A program made the position numbers and the translations under genes. A stretch of DNA of 64,000 nt from Falsiroseomonas algicola (GTDB lineage: Bacteria; Pseudomonadota; Alphaproteobacteria; Acetobacterales; Acetobacteraceae): positions 62,001-126,000 of the forward strand of contig NZ_JAAIKB010000011.1 in assembly GCF_011040385.1 (NCBI RefSeq), given 5' to 3'. Each line of letters opens with the position of its first letter. The first letter of the stretch is position 1. This document shows positions 30,747-43,122 of this stretch, piece after piece. The notes under the pieces are model-generated. The model was not told the DNA's origin, did not search any database, and saw only the letters and a program-made list of their open reading frames with translations.

Positions 30747-32135
30747 TCAGCCCGCCTTGCGCGTCTCGATCATGCCCACGAAGCGCTTGAACAGATGGTG
30801 GCTGTCGGTCGGCCCCGGCGACGCCTCCGGGTGGTACTGCACGGAGAAGGCCGGGTACTTGCTGCTCGCGATGCCCTCATTGGTGCCGTCGAAGAGGCTG
30901 CGATGCGTCACCGTCACGCCCTCGGGCAGCGTCTTCTCATCCACCGCGAAGCCGTGGTTCTGGGAGGTGATCTCGACCTTGCCCGTCACCAGGTCCTTCA
31001 CCGGCTGGTTCGCGCCGCGATGGCCGCGGTCCAGCTTGAAGGTCTTCGCCCCCAGCGACAGCGCCAGCAGCTGGTGGCCGAGGCAGATCCCGAACACCGG
31101 CACGCCCTTCTCCAGCACGCCCTGGATCGCCGGCACGGCGTATGCGCCCGTCGCCGCGGGGTCGCCGGGGCCGTTCGAGAGAAAGACGCCATCCGGGCCG
31201 TGGCTCAGGATGTCCTCCGCCGTCGCCGTCGCGGGCACCACCGTGACCGCGCAGCCGGCGGCGGCCAGGCAGCGCAGGATGTTGCGCTTGGCGCCGTAAT
31301 CCACGGCCACGACCTTCACCTTGGGCGCCGTCTGAGTGGCATAGCCCTGGCCCCAGGCCCATTCGGACTCGTCCCAGCCATAGGTCTGGCGGGTGGAGAC
31401 CTGCTTCGCCAGGTCCATCCCCTCCAGCCCCGGCCATTCCTTCGCCTGCGCGATCAGCGCCGGGATGTCGAAGACGCCATCCGCCGGGTGGGCCAGCACG
31501 CCATTCGGCGCGCCGCCGTCGCGGATGCGGGCCGTCAGCGCCCGCGTGTCGATGCCCGCGATGCCCGGCACGCCATGCGACTTCAGCCAGTCATCGAGGT
31601 GCCGGGTCGCGCGGTAGTTGGAGGGATCGGTGACGTCCTGCTTGACGATCAGCCCCCGCGCGGCGGGTGTCACCGCCTCGATATCCTCGGGGTTGGCGCC
31701 GACATTGCCGATATGGGGGAAGGTGAAACAGATGGTCTGCCCGGCATAGGAGGGATCGGTCAGCACCTCCTGGTACCCGGTCATGGAGGTGTTGAAGCAG
31801 ATCTCGGCGACCGTCGTGTTGTGCGCGCCGAAGCCGCGGCCCCAGAAGACGGACCCATCGGCCAGCACCAGCGCCGCGGTGGCACCTTCGGGGGCGGTCG
31901 GGGTCGTCTCGGTCACCGGGGCGGTCTCCATGCGGGGCTTGCGGGGGGCGGTATCGGCGGGTTGAGGGAGGTCGGCCAGGGTCAGGCCCGTGACACCAAG
32001 GATGGCGGGCCAGTGCTTGGCCGGGATGGCGCGGGCCTGGCGCCACTTGCGCACGGCCTCCGTCCCGATGCCGAGGCGCTGGGCTGCCGCTTCCGCGCCG
32101 CCCAGCAGGGTGATGATGTCATCGACCGTGCGCAT
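30747..32135 (-). CDS. carA: carbamoyl-phosphate synthase small subunit with N-terminal HTH-like domain
   Basis: 462 residues, about 70-80 longer than usual. Residues 85-462 are a normal CarA: N-terminal domain, then class I glutamine amidotransferase with Cys351 (GICLGH), His435 and Glu437 (YHPE). Residues 1-55 form an extra domain (MRTVDDIITLLGGAEAAAQR..., EAVRKWRQARAIPAKHWPAIL) that reads as a Cro/YdaS-like helix-turn-helix. A Pro-rich linker follows. The internal Met69 has no ribosome site before it, so the long form is favoured. I recall NCBI naming a similar module carph-isopro. First gene of the carA-lysE-lysE-carB operon. Confidence 0.9.
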   Translation of the reverse strand: MRTVDDIITLLGGAEAAAQRLGIGTEAVRKWRQARAIPAKHWPAILGVTGLTLADLPQPADTAPRKPRMETAPVTETTPTAPEGATAALVLADGSVFWGRGFGAHNTTVAEICFNTSMTGYQEVLTDPSYAGQTICFTFPHIGNVGANPEDIEAVTPAARGLIVKQDVTDPSNYRATRHLDDWLKSHGVPGIAGIDTRALTARIRDGGAPNGVLAHPADGVFDIPALIAQAKEWPGLEGMDLAKQVSTRQTYGWDESEWAWGQGYATQTAPKVKVVAVDYGAKRNILRCLAAAGCAVTVVPATATAEDILSHGPDGVFLSNGPGDPAATGAYAVPAIQGVLEKGVPVFGICLGHQLLALSLGAKTFKLDRGHRGANQPVKDLVTGKVEITSQNHGFAVDEKTLPEGVTVTHRSLFDGTNEGIASSKYPAFSVQYHPEASPGPTDSHHLFKRFVGMIETRKAG

Positions 32136-32149
32136 GCCGGCTCATATGT

Positions 32150-32201
32150 GGGAAAAAACTTCCGGCCGCAACCAGAGTCGCGCTCCGGGAAGATTTTTCC
32201 C
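32150..32201. promoter_or_regulatory. paired GGGAA-N5-TTCC operator-like sites, carA/yqeY promoter
   Basis: Two palindromes lie in the 112-base divergent region. Site 1 is GGGAAAAAACTTCC (32150-32163), with arms GGGAA and TTCC. Site 2 is GGGAAGATTTTTCCC (32187-32201), a perfect 5-bp-arm palindrome. Centres are about 37 bases apart, and the two sites are also inverted repeats of each other over roughly 17 bases (32149-32166 and 32185-32202). The extra HTH-like domain of CarA is an attractive candidate ligand, but nothing here proves it. Confidence 0.55.
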
Positions 32202-32247
32202 ATTCCGCCGCCCGTGCTACAGCGCGCCCATCCCAGGAGGATTTCCC

Positions 32248-32712
32248 ATGGCCGACGATCTCCGCGCCCGTTTCACCGAGGCCCTCAAGGCCGCCATGAT
32301 CGCCAAGGATGCGCCGAAGACCTCCGCCATCCGCATGATCACGGCCAAGCTCAAGGATGTGGACATCGCCGCCCGCCCCTCGGGCGTGGACAAGGTGCCG
32401 GATGACCAGATCGTCGCCATGCTGCGCGGCATGGTGAAGTCCCGCGCCGAGAGCGCCGCCATGTATCGCCAGGGCGGCCGCCCGGAACTGGCGGAGAAGG
32501 AGGAGTTCGAGATCGCGACGATCGAGAGCTTCCTGCCCCAGCAGATGGACGGCGCCGCCATGGAGGCCGCCGTCGCCGAGGCGGTCGCGGAATCCGGCGC
32601 CACCTCCATCAAGGAGATGGGCAAGGTCATGGCCGTGCTGAAGGCCAAGCACGGCGCGGTGCTGGACATGGCCAAGGCCGGGCCGCTGGTGAAGGCGAAG
32701 CTCGGGGGCTAG
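32248..32712 (+). CDS. GatB/YqeY domain-containing protein
   Basis: 154-residue YqeY-type protein, homologous to the tail domain of the amidotransferase GatB that contacts tRNA. Landmarks are LRARFTEALKAAMIAKD, a TLRMI-like SAIRMITAKLKD, and the C-terminal SIKEMGKVMAVLKAKHG. AGGAGG seven bases before the ATG fixes the start. It is divergent from carA and upstream of dnaG-rpoD, the usual alphaproteobacterial order, although here an opposite-strand pentapeptide gene separates it from dnaG. Cellular role is poorly defined in the family. Confidence 0.9.
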   Translation: MADDLRARFTEALKAAMIAKDAPKTSAIRMITAKLKDVDIAARPSGVDKVPDDQIVAMLRGMVKSRAESAAMYRQGGRPELAEKEEFEIATIESFLPQQMDGAAMEAAVAEAVAESGATSIKEMGKVMAVLKAKHGAVLDMAKAGPLVKAKLGG

Positions 32713-34127
32713 GAGCCCTCGCGGCCGGGCAGGACCAGCCCCTCCGCGCCGACCAGCACCGCGCCGCGAAGGTCGGCGCGGCGGAGGTCGGCCATGGTCA
32801 TCGTCGCATCCGTCAGGTCGGCGCCGGCCAGCAGGGCCTCCCGCAGATCGGCCTGGGTCAGGTCGGCATCGGGCAGCCGGGCCTCGCTCAGATCCGCCCC
32901 CACCAGCTTCGCCCGCACCAGCCGCGCGCTGGTCAGGTTGGTGGGCCAGCTCTGGCCATGCTTCAGCGTCATCGGCCCGGCCTCCGCCCGAGTCAGCTCG
33001 GCCTCGTTCAATGAGGCGCGGACCAGGCTCGCCCCCCGGAGGTTCGCCCGCGCCATCTTCGCCCCGCGGAGGTCGGCGGTGGCGAGGTCCGCCATGGCCA
33101 GCACCGTGCCGGTCAGGTCGCAGCCGCGCATCACCGCATGCTTCAGCACCGCCGCCGCCAGGTTGACGCCGGACAGATCCACCCCCGCCAGGTCGCAGGC
33201 CGTGAAATCCGCCCGCTGGCCGTCCCGCCCATTGCTGCGGATCCAGGCCTGGTGCAGCGCGATGGCCTCGCTCACCGCATCCGCCAGGTTCTCCAGCCGC
33301 CGTGTCATCTCCGCCCCGTCCAGGATGGCGGAGCCCAGGTCCACCTCGTCCAGCAGGGCGCCCAGCAGATTGGCGCCGGCGAGGTTGGTGGACCGGAAGG
33401 TGGCGCGGCTCAGGATCGCCCCCTCCAGCACCGCGCCTTCCAGATTGGCCTCCGACAGGTCGGCCCCTTCCAGGTTGCAGCCGCTGAGATCGGCCTTGCT
33501 GAGGTCGGCGCGGACGAAGACGGCCTCCCGCAGGTTGGAATCGCGCAGGTCGGTCTGCACGATGAAGGCGTTGGAGAGCTTGGCCCGCGTCAGGTTGGCA
33601 TTGGCGGCGGAGGCTTCCGACAATTCGCCGCGGCCCTCCGCCGCGGTGGCCGGCACCAGCTCTCCCCCCTTGCTGCGCACCAGATGCCCGTCGCGCAGGT
33701 CAGCGCCCGTCAGGTTGGCGCGCATCAGCTTCGCGCCCAGCAGGGAGGCCCCGCGCAGATCCGCCTTCTGCAGCCGCGCCCGCGTCAGCTCCGCGCGGCG
33801 GAGATTGGCGCCGAACAGGCAGGCATCGCTGAGGTCGGCCTCCGACAGGTCGGCGCCTTCCAGCCGCGCGCCGGTCAGGTCCGCGCCGGCCAGCAGCGCG
33901 CCGCGCAGCTCGACATGGGCGAGATCGGCGAATTTGAAGCTGGCCCGCTTGCCGCCGCGCTCGCCCCGTATGTGGCGGGCATGCAGGGCCAACGCCTCCG
34001 CCAGCGCGGCGGGCGGCACGGGGTGGTAGTCGATGGCCAGCGCATCCCGCCAACTGGCGGCACGGGCAGGGGCGGGGACTCGGCGCTGCACCCGCCATGC
34101 TTGGGCCGGAAGGCCTGAAGAATTCAT
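32709..34127 (-). CDS. pentapeptide-repeat protein
   Basis: 472 residues dominated by A(D/N)LxX pentapeptides, in two long blocks (about 60-255 and 300-460) that should fold as right-handed quadrilateral beta-helices. Each block is introduced by an L-x-x-H-x-x-W/H-I motif with G..G.RA(S/D)F, the capping motif often seen in this family. No signal peptide or enzyme domain. It overlaps the convergent yqeY by four bases and is divergent from dnaG. Some relatives mimic DNA and protect gyrase, but most have unknown function. Confidence 0.88.
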   Translation of the reverse strand: MNSSGLPAQAWRVQRRVPAPARAASWRDALAIDYHPVPPAALAEALALHARHIRGERGGKRASFKFADLAHVELRGALLAGADLTGARLEGADLSEADLSDACLFGANLRRAELTRARLQKADLRGASLLGAKLMRANLTGADLRDGHLVRSKGGELVPATAAEGRGELSEASAANANLTRAKLSNAFIVQTDLRDSNLREAVFVRADLSKADLSGCNLEGADLSEANLEGAVLEGAILSRATFRSTNLAGANLLGALLDEVDLGSAILDGAEMTRRLENLADAVSEAIALHQAWIRSNGRDGQRADFTACDLAGVDLSGVNLAAAVLKHAVMRGCDLTGTVLAMADLATADLRGAKMARANLRGASLVRASLNEAELTRAEAGPMTLKHGQSWPTNLTSARLVRAKLVGADLSEARLPDADLTQADLREALLAGADLTDATMTMADLRRADLRGAVLVGAEGLVLPGREGS

Positions 34128-34174
34128 GACCCCGGGCCTTGGCGTGCGCGCGGGCGTGCTAAAGCACGGGCAGG

Positions 34175-36040
34175 ATGGCCCTTCCCCCGCAATTCCTGGA
34201 CGAGTTGCGCGCCCGCACGCCGCTCGCGCCCCTCATCCAGCGCAAGACCCGGCTGACCAAGTCAGGCCGGAACTGGAAGGGCTGCTGCCCCTTCCATGGG
34301 GAGAAGACTCCCTCCTTCTATGTCTATGACGACCACTTCCACTGCTTCGGCTGCGGCGCGCATGGGGATGCCATCACCTTCGTCATGAAGGCGGAGGGCC
34401 AGGGCTTCCCGGAAGCGGTGGAGCGCCTGGCGCAGGAAGCGGGGCTCGAGGTTCCGAAGCCCACGCCGGAAGCCGCGGCGCGGGAACGCGCGGCGCGGGA
34501 CCTCTATGGCGTGCTCGAAGCCGCGGCCCAGGCCTTCCAGCGCCGGCTCCGCCTGCCGGAAGGCGCGGAGGGGCTGGCCTATCTCCGCCGCCGGGGCCTG
34601 AGCGAGGAGACGATCGCGCGCTTCGGCCTCGGCTGGTCCGGCGGCGGCCGCGGCGCCATCGCCGCCGACCTGAAGACCGATGGCATCACCCCCGAACAAC
34701 TGGCGGAAGCCGGGCTGATCCGGGAACGCGAAAGCGGCGAGGGTTATTCGGACCTTTACTTCAACCGTGTGATCTTCCCCATCCGGGACCGGCGCGGCCG
34801 CGTCGTCTCATTCGGCGGGCGCATCCTGGGGGATGGCCAGCCGAAATACGTGAACGGGCCGGAAACCGCCGTCTTCTCGAAGCGCCGCAACCTCTACGGC
34901 GTGGACATGGCGCGGGAAGCCGCCTTCCGGGGCGCGGCGGTGGTGGCGGTGGAGGGCTACATGGATGTCATCGCGCTCCACCAGGCCGGCTTCGGCGGCG
35001 CCGTGGCCCCGCTCGGCACCGCGCTCACGCCCGAACAGATGGAGGAGCTGTGGCGCCTGAGCCCCGAACCCGTGCTCTGCTTCGATGGCGATGGCGCGGG
35101 CGCGCGGGCGGCGGCGCGGGCGGCGGAGGCGGCGCTGCCGCTGCTGACCACCGAACGCAGCCTGCGCATGGCCACGCTGCCGGCGGGGGAGGACCCGGAT
35201 ACGCTCGTCTCCCGTCGCGGCACCGCCGGCTTCCAGGCCGTGCTGGATGGCGCGCGGCCGCTGTCGGAGGCGCTCTACGGCCTGCTGACGGAAGGCCGCC
35301 CCGCCGCGACGCCGGAACAGAAGGCCAGCCTGCGCAACCGGCTGGTGGAGGCGACCGGCCTGATCGCCGACAAGTCGCTGGCCGCCGAATACCGTCGCGC
35401 CCTGCTCGACCGGTTCTTCGAGAGCACCCGCCCGCAGAAACCCGCCTTCGGCGGCGCGCCCGGGCGGCCCGGGGCGCGCAAGGTCGTTGTCCCACGCCAG
35501 CGCCCCGCCATCACGCCGGGCCGTGTGCGCGTGGCCCAGGCCCGCGCCCTGATGGCGATCACGCTCCGCCATCCCTGGTTGCTGCCGGAGGTGGAGGAGG
35601 TCTTCGCCGGGCTCGACCTGGGCGACCCGCAGCTGGCGGATTGCCGCGCCTCAGCCCTCCGCTGGCTGGCGGATGGCCATGAACTTGACTCCTCCGGCCT
35701 GATGGACCAACTCGCCCGGGACGGGTGGGGGGAACTGGTATCAGCCTTGCTGCGGGATCCGGGCCTGCCGGCGGAAGCCAGCGCCGAGGCCCAGCCGAAG
35801 GACGCGCTGGATGGCTGGTGGCACTTCTTCGGATTGCTGCGGGGCGAGGCGGAGCTGGAGGAAGACCGGATGGCGGCGAAGCGCGACTGGGACGCGGCGC
35901 GCGATCCGGCAGCGCAGACCCGGGCGCAACAGCGCCTGATCCGCCTGACCTTGACCCTGGCCGCGCTGCGCCGCGGCGAGTGGACGGAAACGGATGGGGC
36001 CGGGGCCGCGGGCGACGCGGCCATCGGCAGTGGGCATTGA
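34175..36040 (+). CDS. dnaG: DNA primase
   Basis: 621-residue primase that lays down RNA primers for DNA replication. The N-terminal zinc-binding domain has ligands Cys38, His41, Cys57 and Cys60. The RNA-polymerase core contains GGRILGDGQPKYVNGPET, and the TOPRIM part has VEGYMDVIAL near residue 260 and FDGDGAG near 305. A C-terminal DnaB-interaction region of about 170 residues follows. It starts close to the divergent pentapeptide gene and precedes rpoD by 83 bases, as in the classical macromolecular synthesis operon. Confidence 0.96.
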   Translation: MALPPQFLDELRARTPLAPLIQRKTRLTKSGRNWKGCCPFHGEKTPSFYVYDDHFHCFGCGAHGDAITFVMKAEGQGFPEAVERLAQEAGLEVPKPTPEAAARERAARDLYGVLEAAAQAFQRRLRLPEGAEGLAYLRRRGLSEETIARFGLGWSGGGRGAIAADLKTDGITPEQLAEAGLIRERESGEGYSDLYFNRVIFPIRDRRGRVVSFGGRILGDGQPKYVNGPETAVFSKRRNLYGVDMAREAAFRGAAVVAVEGYMDVIALHQAGFGGAVAPLGTALTPEQMEELWRLSPEPVLCFDGDGAGARAAARAAEAALPLLTTERSLRMATLPAGEDPDTLVSRRGTAGFQAVLDGARPLSEALYGLLTEGRPAATPEQKASLRNRLVEATGLIADKSLAAEYRRALLDRFFESTRPQKPAFGGAPGRPGARKVVVPRQRPAITPGRVRVAQARALMAITLRHPWLLPEVEEVFAGLDLGDPQLADCRASALRWLADGHELDSSGLMDQLARDGWGELVSALLRDPGLPAEASAEAQPKDALDGWWHFFGLLRGEAELEEDRMAAKRDWDAARDPAAQTRAQQRLIRLTLTLAALRRGEWTETDGAGAAGDAAIGSGH

Positions 36041-36123
36041 AGTGAAGGTCTTAACGCGCTTCCGCGTGCCACGGGCAAAACCCCGCGGCCCGTCGTCGCG
36101 CCGTTGACGGAGCGGATACAGGC

Positions 36124-38046
<1,923 letters not shown>

Positions 38047-38047
38047 G

Positions 38048-38626
38048 GTGGCGACCATCGCCGTGGCCCGGGAGCCGGTGCAGCGGATCGCGGTGGATGT
38101 CACTTTCCTGCGCATGGACGCGCCGCCCGATGACGCGCCCGCGGCGCTGCCGCGCGGCAGCGTCGTGCAGCGCGTGGCGCAATGCTCCGTGCCCTTCTAC
38201 CGCTACCTCTACGACACGGTCGGGCGCGACTATGTCTGGTGGCTGCGCCGCACGGTGCCGGACAGCGAGATCGCGGCCCTGCTGGCGCGGCCGGAGATCA
38301 CCATCCACGTCCTCTACCACGGGGGCGAACCGGCGGGCTTCTACGAGCTGGAGCGCCGCGGCGACCACGGCACCAACCTGGCCTATTTCGGCCTGATGCC
38401 GCACGCTATCGGCTTCGGCGCCGGCCGCGCCCTGCTCCGCCACGCCGTGGACGAGGCCTGGGGCGAACACCCGCGGGGGCTGACGGTGAATACCTGCACC
38501 GCCGACCATCCACGAGCGCTGCCCAACTACAAGGCCGCCGGCTTCCGCGTGATGCGCACGGTGCGGGAGGTATGGCCCGTGCCGCTGCGCCTGGGGCTTG
38601 CGATCCCGGAGCGGCTGAAGGTCTGA
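38048..38626 (+). CDS. GNAT-family N-acetyltransferase
   Basis: 192 residues with a GNAT core: GFYELERRG strand, then [19 protein letters not shown] (the acetyl-CoA-binding motif A with a Q/R-x-x-G-x-G/A variant), then [25 protein letters not shown]. The start is GTG, one base after the rpoD stop, so it is probably co-translated with rpoD, which is unusual company. Substrate unknown. The bidirectional terminator follows directly. Confidence 0.82.
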   Translation: MATIAVAREPVQRIAVDVTFLRMDAPPDDAPAALPRGSVVQRVAQCSVPFYRYLYDTVGRDYVWWLRRTVPDSEIAALLARPEITIHVLYHGGEPAGFYELERRGDHGTNLAYFGLMPHAIGFGAGRALLRHAVDEAWGEHPRGLTVNTCTADHPRALPNYKAAGFRVMRTVREVWPVPLRLGLAIPERLKV

Positions 38627-38638
38627 CCGGGGCATGAA

Positions 38639-38668
38639 AAAGGCCGGCGGATCGCTCCGCCGGCCTTT
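38639..38668. terminator. bidirectional intrinsic terminator
   Basis: Perfect 13-bp stem AAAGGCCGGCGGA / TCCGCCGGCCTTT with a TCGC loop. The A and T runs at either end make it work for the GNAT gene (+) and for hppA (-), which converge here. Confidence 0.85.
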
Positions 38669-38682
38669 CTCGTTGTGGCGCC

Positions 38683-40815
<2,133 letters not shown>

Positions 40816-40973
40816 CAAGGCAGCCTCTCCCCCTCTGCTCCCAGGTTTCCTGGGTTTGCTGTCATGCCGGGCCGGGGGCCGGGGCGCGGGCGCGGGGCCC
40901 TTGCCGTGGCCCGGTAGCCGGGCTGGGGAAAGCTTGCCGGGGGCGCAGGGCCCTGGCAACGCCGCATGGTTGC

Positions 40974-40996
40974 CGCGCGACGGAAAAAGTCGCGCG
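40974..40996 (-). terminator. hairpin between ppa and hppA
   Basis: CGCGCGAC / GTCGCGCG, an 8-bp stem with a seven-base loop that is T-rich on the minus strand, 58 bases past the ppa stop. It may terminate or attenuate ppa transcription before hppA; the rest of the 239-base spacer shows nothing else. Confidence 0.4.
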
Positions 40997-41054
40997 ACCC
41001 GGTCACGGCGTCATGGTTATCGGGAAAGGCCGCCCCGGCGGGGGCGGGCAGGGA

Positions 41055-41591
41055 CTATTCCTTCGAATCGTCCTTGTAGGCGGCCATGGACTTCAGGATG
41101 ATCTCTGCCGCCTCGCTGGCCGGGCCCCAGCCGCGGACCTTCACCCACTTGTCGGATTCGAGGTCCTTGTAGGTGGCGAAGAAGTGCTCGATCGTCGCCC
41201 GCGTGATCTGGGGCAGTTCCTCGGCGCTGGTGATGCCCGAATACATCGGGTGCACCTTGTCATGCGGCACGCAGACCAGCTTCTCGTCAGAGCCCGCCTC
41301 ATCCTCCATGTGCAGCACGCCGATCGGGCGGGCGCGGATGACGCAGCCCGGCACGACGGGGGCGGGGGTCAGCACCAGGGCGTCGGCGGGGTCGCCGTCA
41401 TCGGCCAGGGTGCCGGGGATGAAGCCATAGGCGGCGGGGTAGGCCATCGGCGTGAACAGGAAGCGGTCCACCACCACCGCGCCGCTGTCCTTGTCCAGCT
41501 CGTACTTCACCTGGCTGCCCTGGGGGATCTCCACCACCACATTGACGTCGTGCGGCGGGGCCTTGCCGGTCGGGATCTTGGCCAGGTTCAT
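41055..41591 (-). CDS. ppa: inorganic pyrophosphatase (soluble, family I)
   Basis: 178-residue cytosolic enzyme that hydrolyses pyrophosphate to phosphate. The family I signature is present as DGDPADALVL near residue 66, with PQGSQVKYELDKD and VVVDRFLFTPMAYPAAYGFIP earlier and KDLESDKWVKV later. Length is standard. It sits upstream of the membrane-bound pyrophosphatase, so the cell has both a dissipative and an energy-conserving route at one locus. Confidence 0.96.
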   Translation of the reverse strand: MNLAKIPTGKAPPHDVNVVVEIPQGSQVKYELDKDSGAVVVDRFLFTPMAYPAAYGFIPGTLADDGDPADALVLTPAPVVPGCVIRARPIGVLHMEDEAGSDEKLVCVPHDKVHPMYSGITSAEELPQITRATIEHFFATYKDLESDKWVKVRGWGPASEAAEIILKSMAAYKDDSKE

Positions 41592-41751
41592 GGGGCTTGG
41601 ACCTTCGGGGAGCTGTTGGTGGCGGCCTTGTAGCGCATGGCCCCGGCGCGCGGTAGCGCACCCTTAACCCCTGGCGCGCGGCAGCCGACCCTTGCGCGAC
41701 GCAGCGGGGCGGGATCACCATGCCCGCAACCCTTGGGGAGGGATCCGTCCG

Positions 41752-42960
41752 ATGAAACGCCGCCTTCTGATTGCCGCCACCCTGGCCCTGGCCGCCCTGT
41801 CGCAGGCCCCGGCCATGGCCCAGGCGCCTGCCCCTGCGCCTGCCCCTGGGGGCACGGAGATCGTGGAGAAGAAGGTCTTCGAGACCACGAACTACGTGAC
41901 GCGCGGCGGCGCCACCATCCCCGCCATCCGCATCGGCTACCAGACCGCGGGCACGCTGAACGCCGCCGGCGACAATGCCGTCATCGTCACGCATTTCTTC
42001 TCCGGCAACAGCCACGCCTTCGGCCGCTACGCCGAAGGCCAGCCCGCCGGCTACTGGGACGCCATCATCGGCCCGGGCAAGGCGATCGACACCAACCGCT
42101 ACTTCGTCATCTCCTCCGACACGCTGGTGAACCTCAACGTCCGGGATGGCCGCACGGTCACCACCGGCCCGGTCTCCATGAACCCCGCCACCGGCCGCCC
42201 CTGGGCGCTGGAATTCCCCGTCATCGCCATGCGCGACTTCATCGAGGTGCAGAAGCGCCTGCTGGACAGCCTCGGCGTCCGGCGCCTGGCGCTGGTGACG
42301 GGCGCCTCCATGGGCGCGCTGCAGGCCATCGAATGGGCGGCCGCCTATCCGGAGATGATCGACCGCGTGATGCCCGTGATCGGCGCCGCCGAATTCGATC
42401 CCTGGACCATCGCCTGGCTCGACATCTGGGAAAGCCCGATCCGGCTCGACCCCAACTTCAACAATGGCGACTACTACGCGCAAGGCCGCGAACCCCCGAC
42501 GCGCGGCCTGGCGGAGGCGCTGAAGATCGTGACGGTGCAGGCGCAGGACCGCCCCGGCCTGGCCCGCTTCGGCCGCCGCGTGGCGGAGGGGCAGGACCCT
42601 CTGCGCCGCATCGGCGACCGGTTCGAGGTGGAGCGCTTCCTGGATGAGGCCGCGATGGCCCGCGCCCGGATCTCGGATGCCAACCACTTCCTCTACCTCG
42701 TGCGCGCCAACCAGCTCTTCCTGCACGAATACGCCAGCACCGAGGCCGCGCTGTCCCGCAGCCAGGCGCGCTGGTTCGTGGTGGCCAGCCCGACCGACCG
42801 CGTCTTCATGCTGGACTACAACATGGAGATGGTGGCGCTGCTCCGGCGCCTCGGCCGCCCGGTCGATTTCGCGGAGGTGACGGGCCCGCTCGGCCACCTC
42901 AACGGCGTCGTCGGCATGGCGCCGCTTGGCGATCGCATCAGGGCGTTCCTCGGCCACTGA
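41752..42960 (+). CDS. exported MetX-like alpha/beta-hydrolase
   Basis: 402 residues starting at 41752 behind a GGGGAGGG ribosome site. A signal peptide (MKRRLLIAATLALAALSQAPAMAQA) and a short Pro/Ala linker come first. The rest resembles homoserine O-acetyltransferase: IRIGYQTAGTLN, HFFSGNSHAFG, YFVISSD, nucleophile elbow GASMGALQ, a late Asp in ASPTDRVFM and His in GPLGHLNG. Typical MetX is cytosolic and does not carry a signal peptide, so this is unlikely to be the methionine enzyme; an exported esterase is more plausible. Transcribed alone. Confidence 0.8.
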   Translation: MKRRLLIAATLALAALSQAPAMAQAPAPAPAPGGTEIVEKKVFETTNYVTRGGATIPAIRIGYQTAGTLNAAGDNAVIVTHFFSGNSHAFGRYAEGQPAGYWDAIIGPGKAIDTNRYFVISSDTLVNLNVRDGRTVTTGPVSMNPATGRPWALEFPVIAMRDFIEVQKRLLDSLGVRRLALVTGASMGALQAIEWAAAYPEMIDRVMPVIGAAEFDPWTIAWLDIWESPIRLDPNFNNGDYYAQGREPPTRGLAEALKIVTVQAQDRPGLARFGRRVAEGQDPLRRIGDRFEVERFLDEAAMARARISDANHFLYLVRANQLFLHEYASTEAALSRSQARWFVVASPTDRVFMLDYNMEMVALLRRLGRPVDFAEVTGPLGHLNGVVGMAPLGDRIRAFLGH

Positions 42961-42982
42961 TTTTCCGGCAGCCGGCCGGACC

Positions 42983-43017
42983 GCCCCGATTCTTCCGCCA
43001 GGCGGAAGGGTCGGGGC
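42983..43017 (+). terminator. long hairpin after MetX-like gene
   Basis: GCCCCGATTCTTCCGCC pairs with GGCGGAAGGGTCGGGGC over about 17 bp, including two central G-T wobbles, with a minimal loop. It starts 23 bases after the stop codon. No T run follows. Confidence 0.55.
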
Positions 43018-43122
43018 TTCGGGATGGCGGAAGTTCCGGGGGGCGGGCATTCCGCCTTATCCCTTGGCAGGCCCCGCATTCCGGGGCGATGCTCCGGGCA
43101 CTCACCTGCCGGGAGTCTTCAC

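Noticed and set aside
30747-31931. CarA starting at internal Met69
   Set aside because: No ribosome site precedes it and the upstream frame encodes a coherent helix-turn-helix domain; kept as an alternative to test.
32709-34127. Plus-strand frames opposite the pentapeptide-repeat gene
   Set aside because: Periodicity of the repeats creates mirrored open frames; they have no starts with ribosome sites or known patterns.
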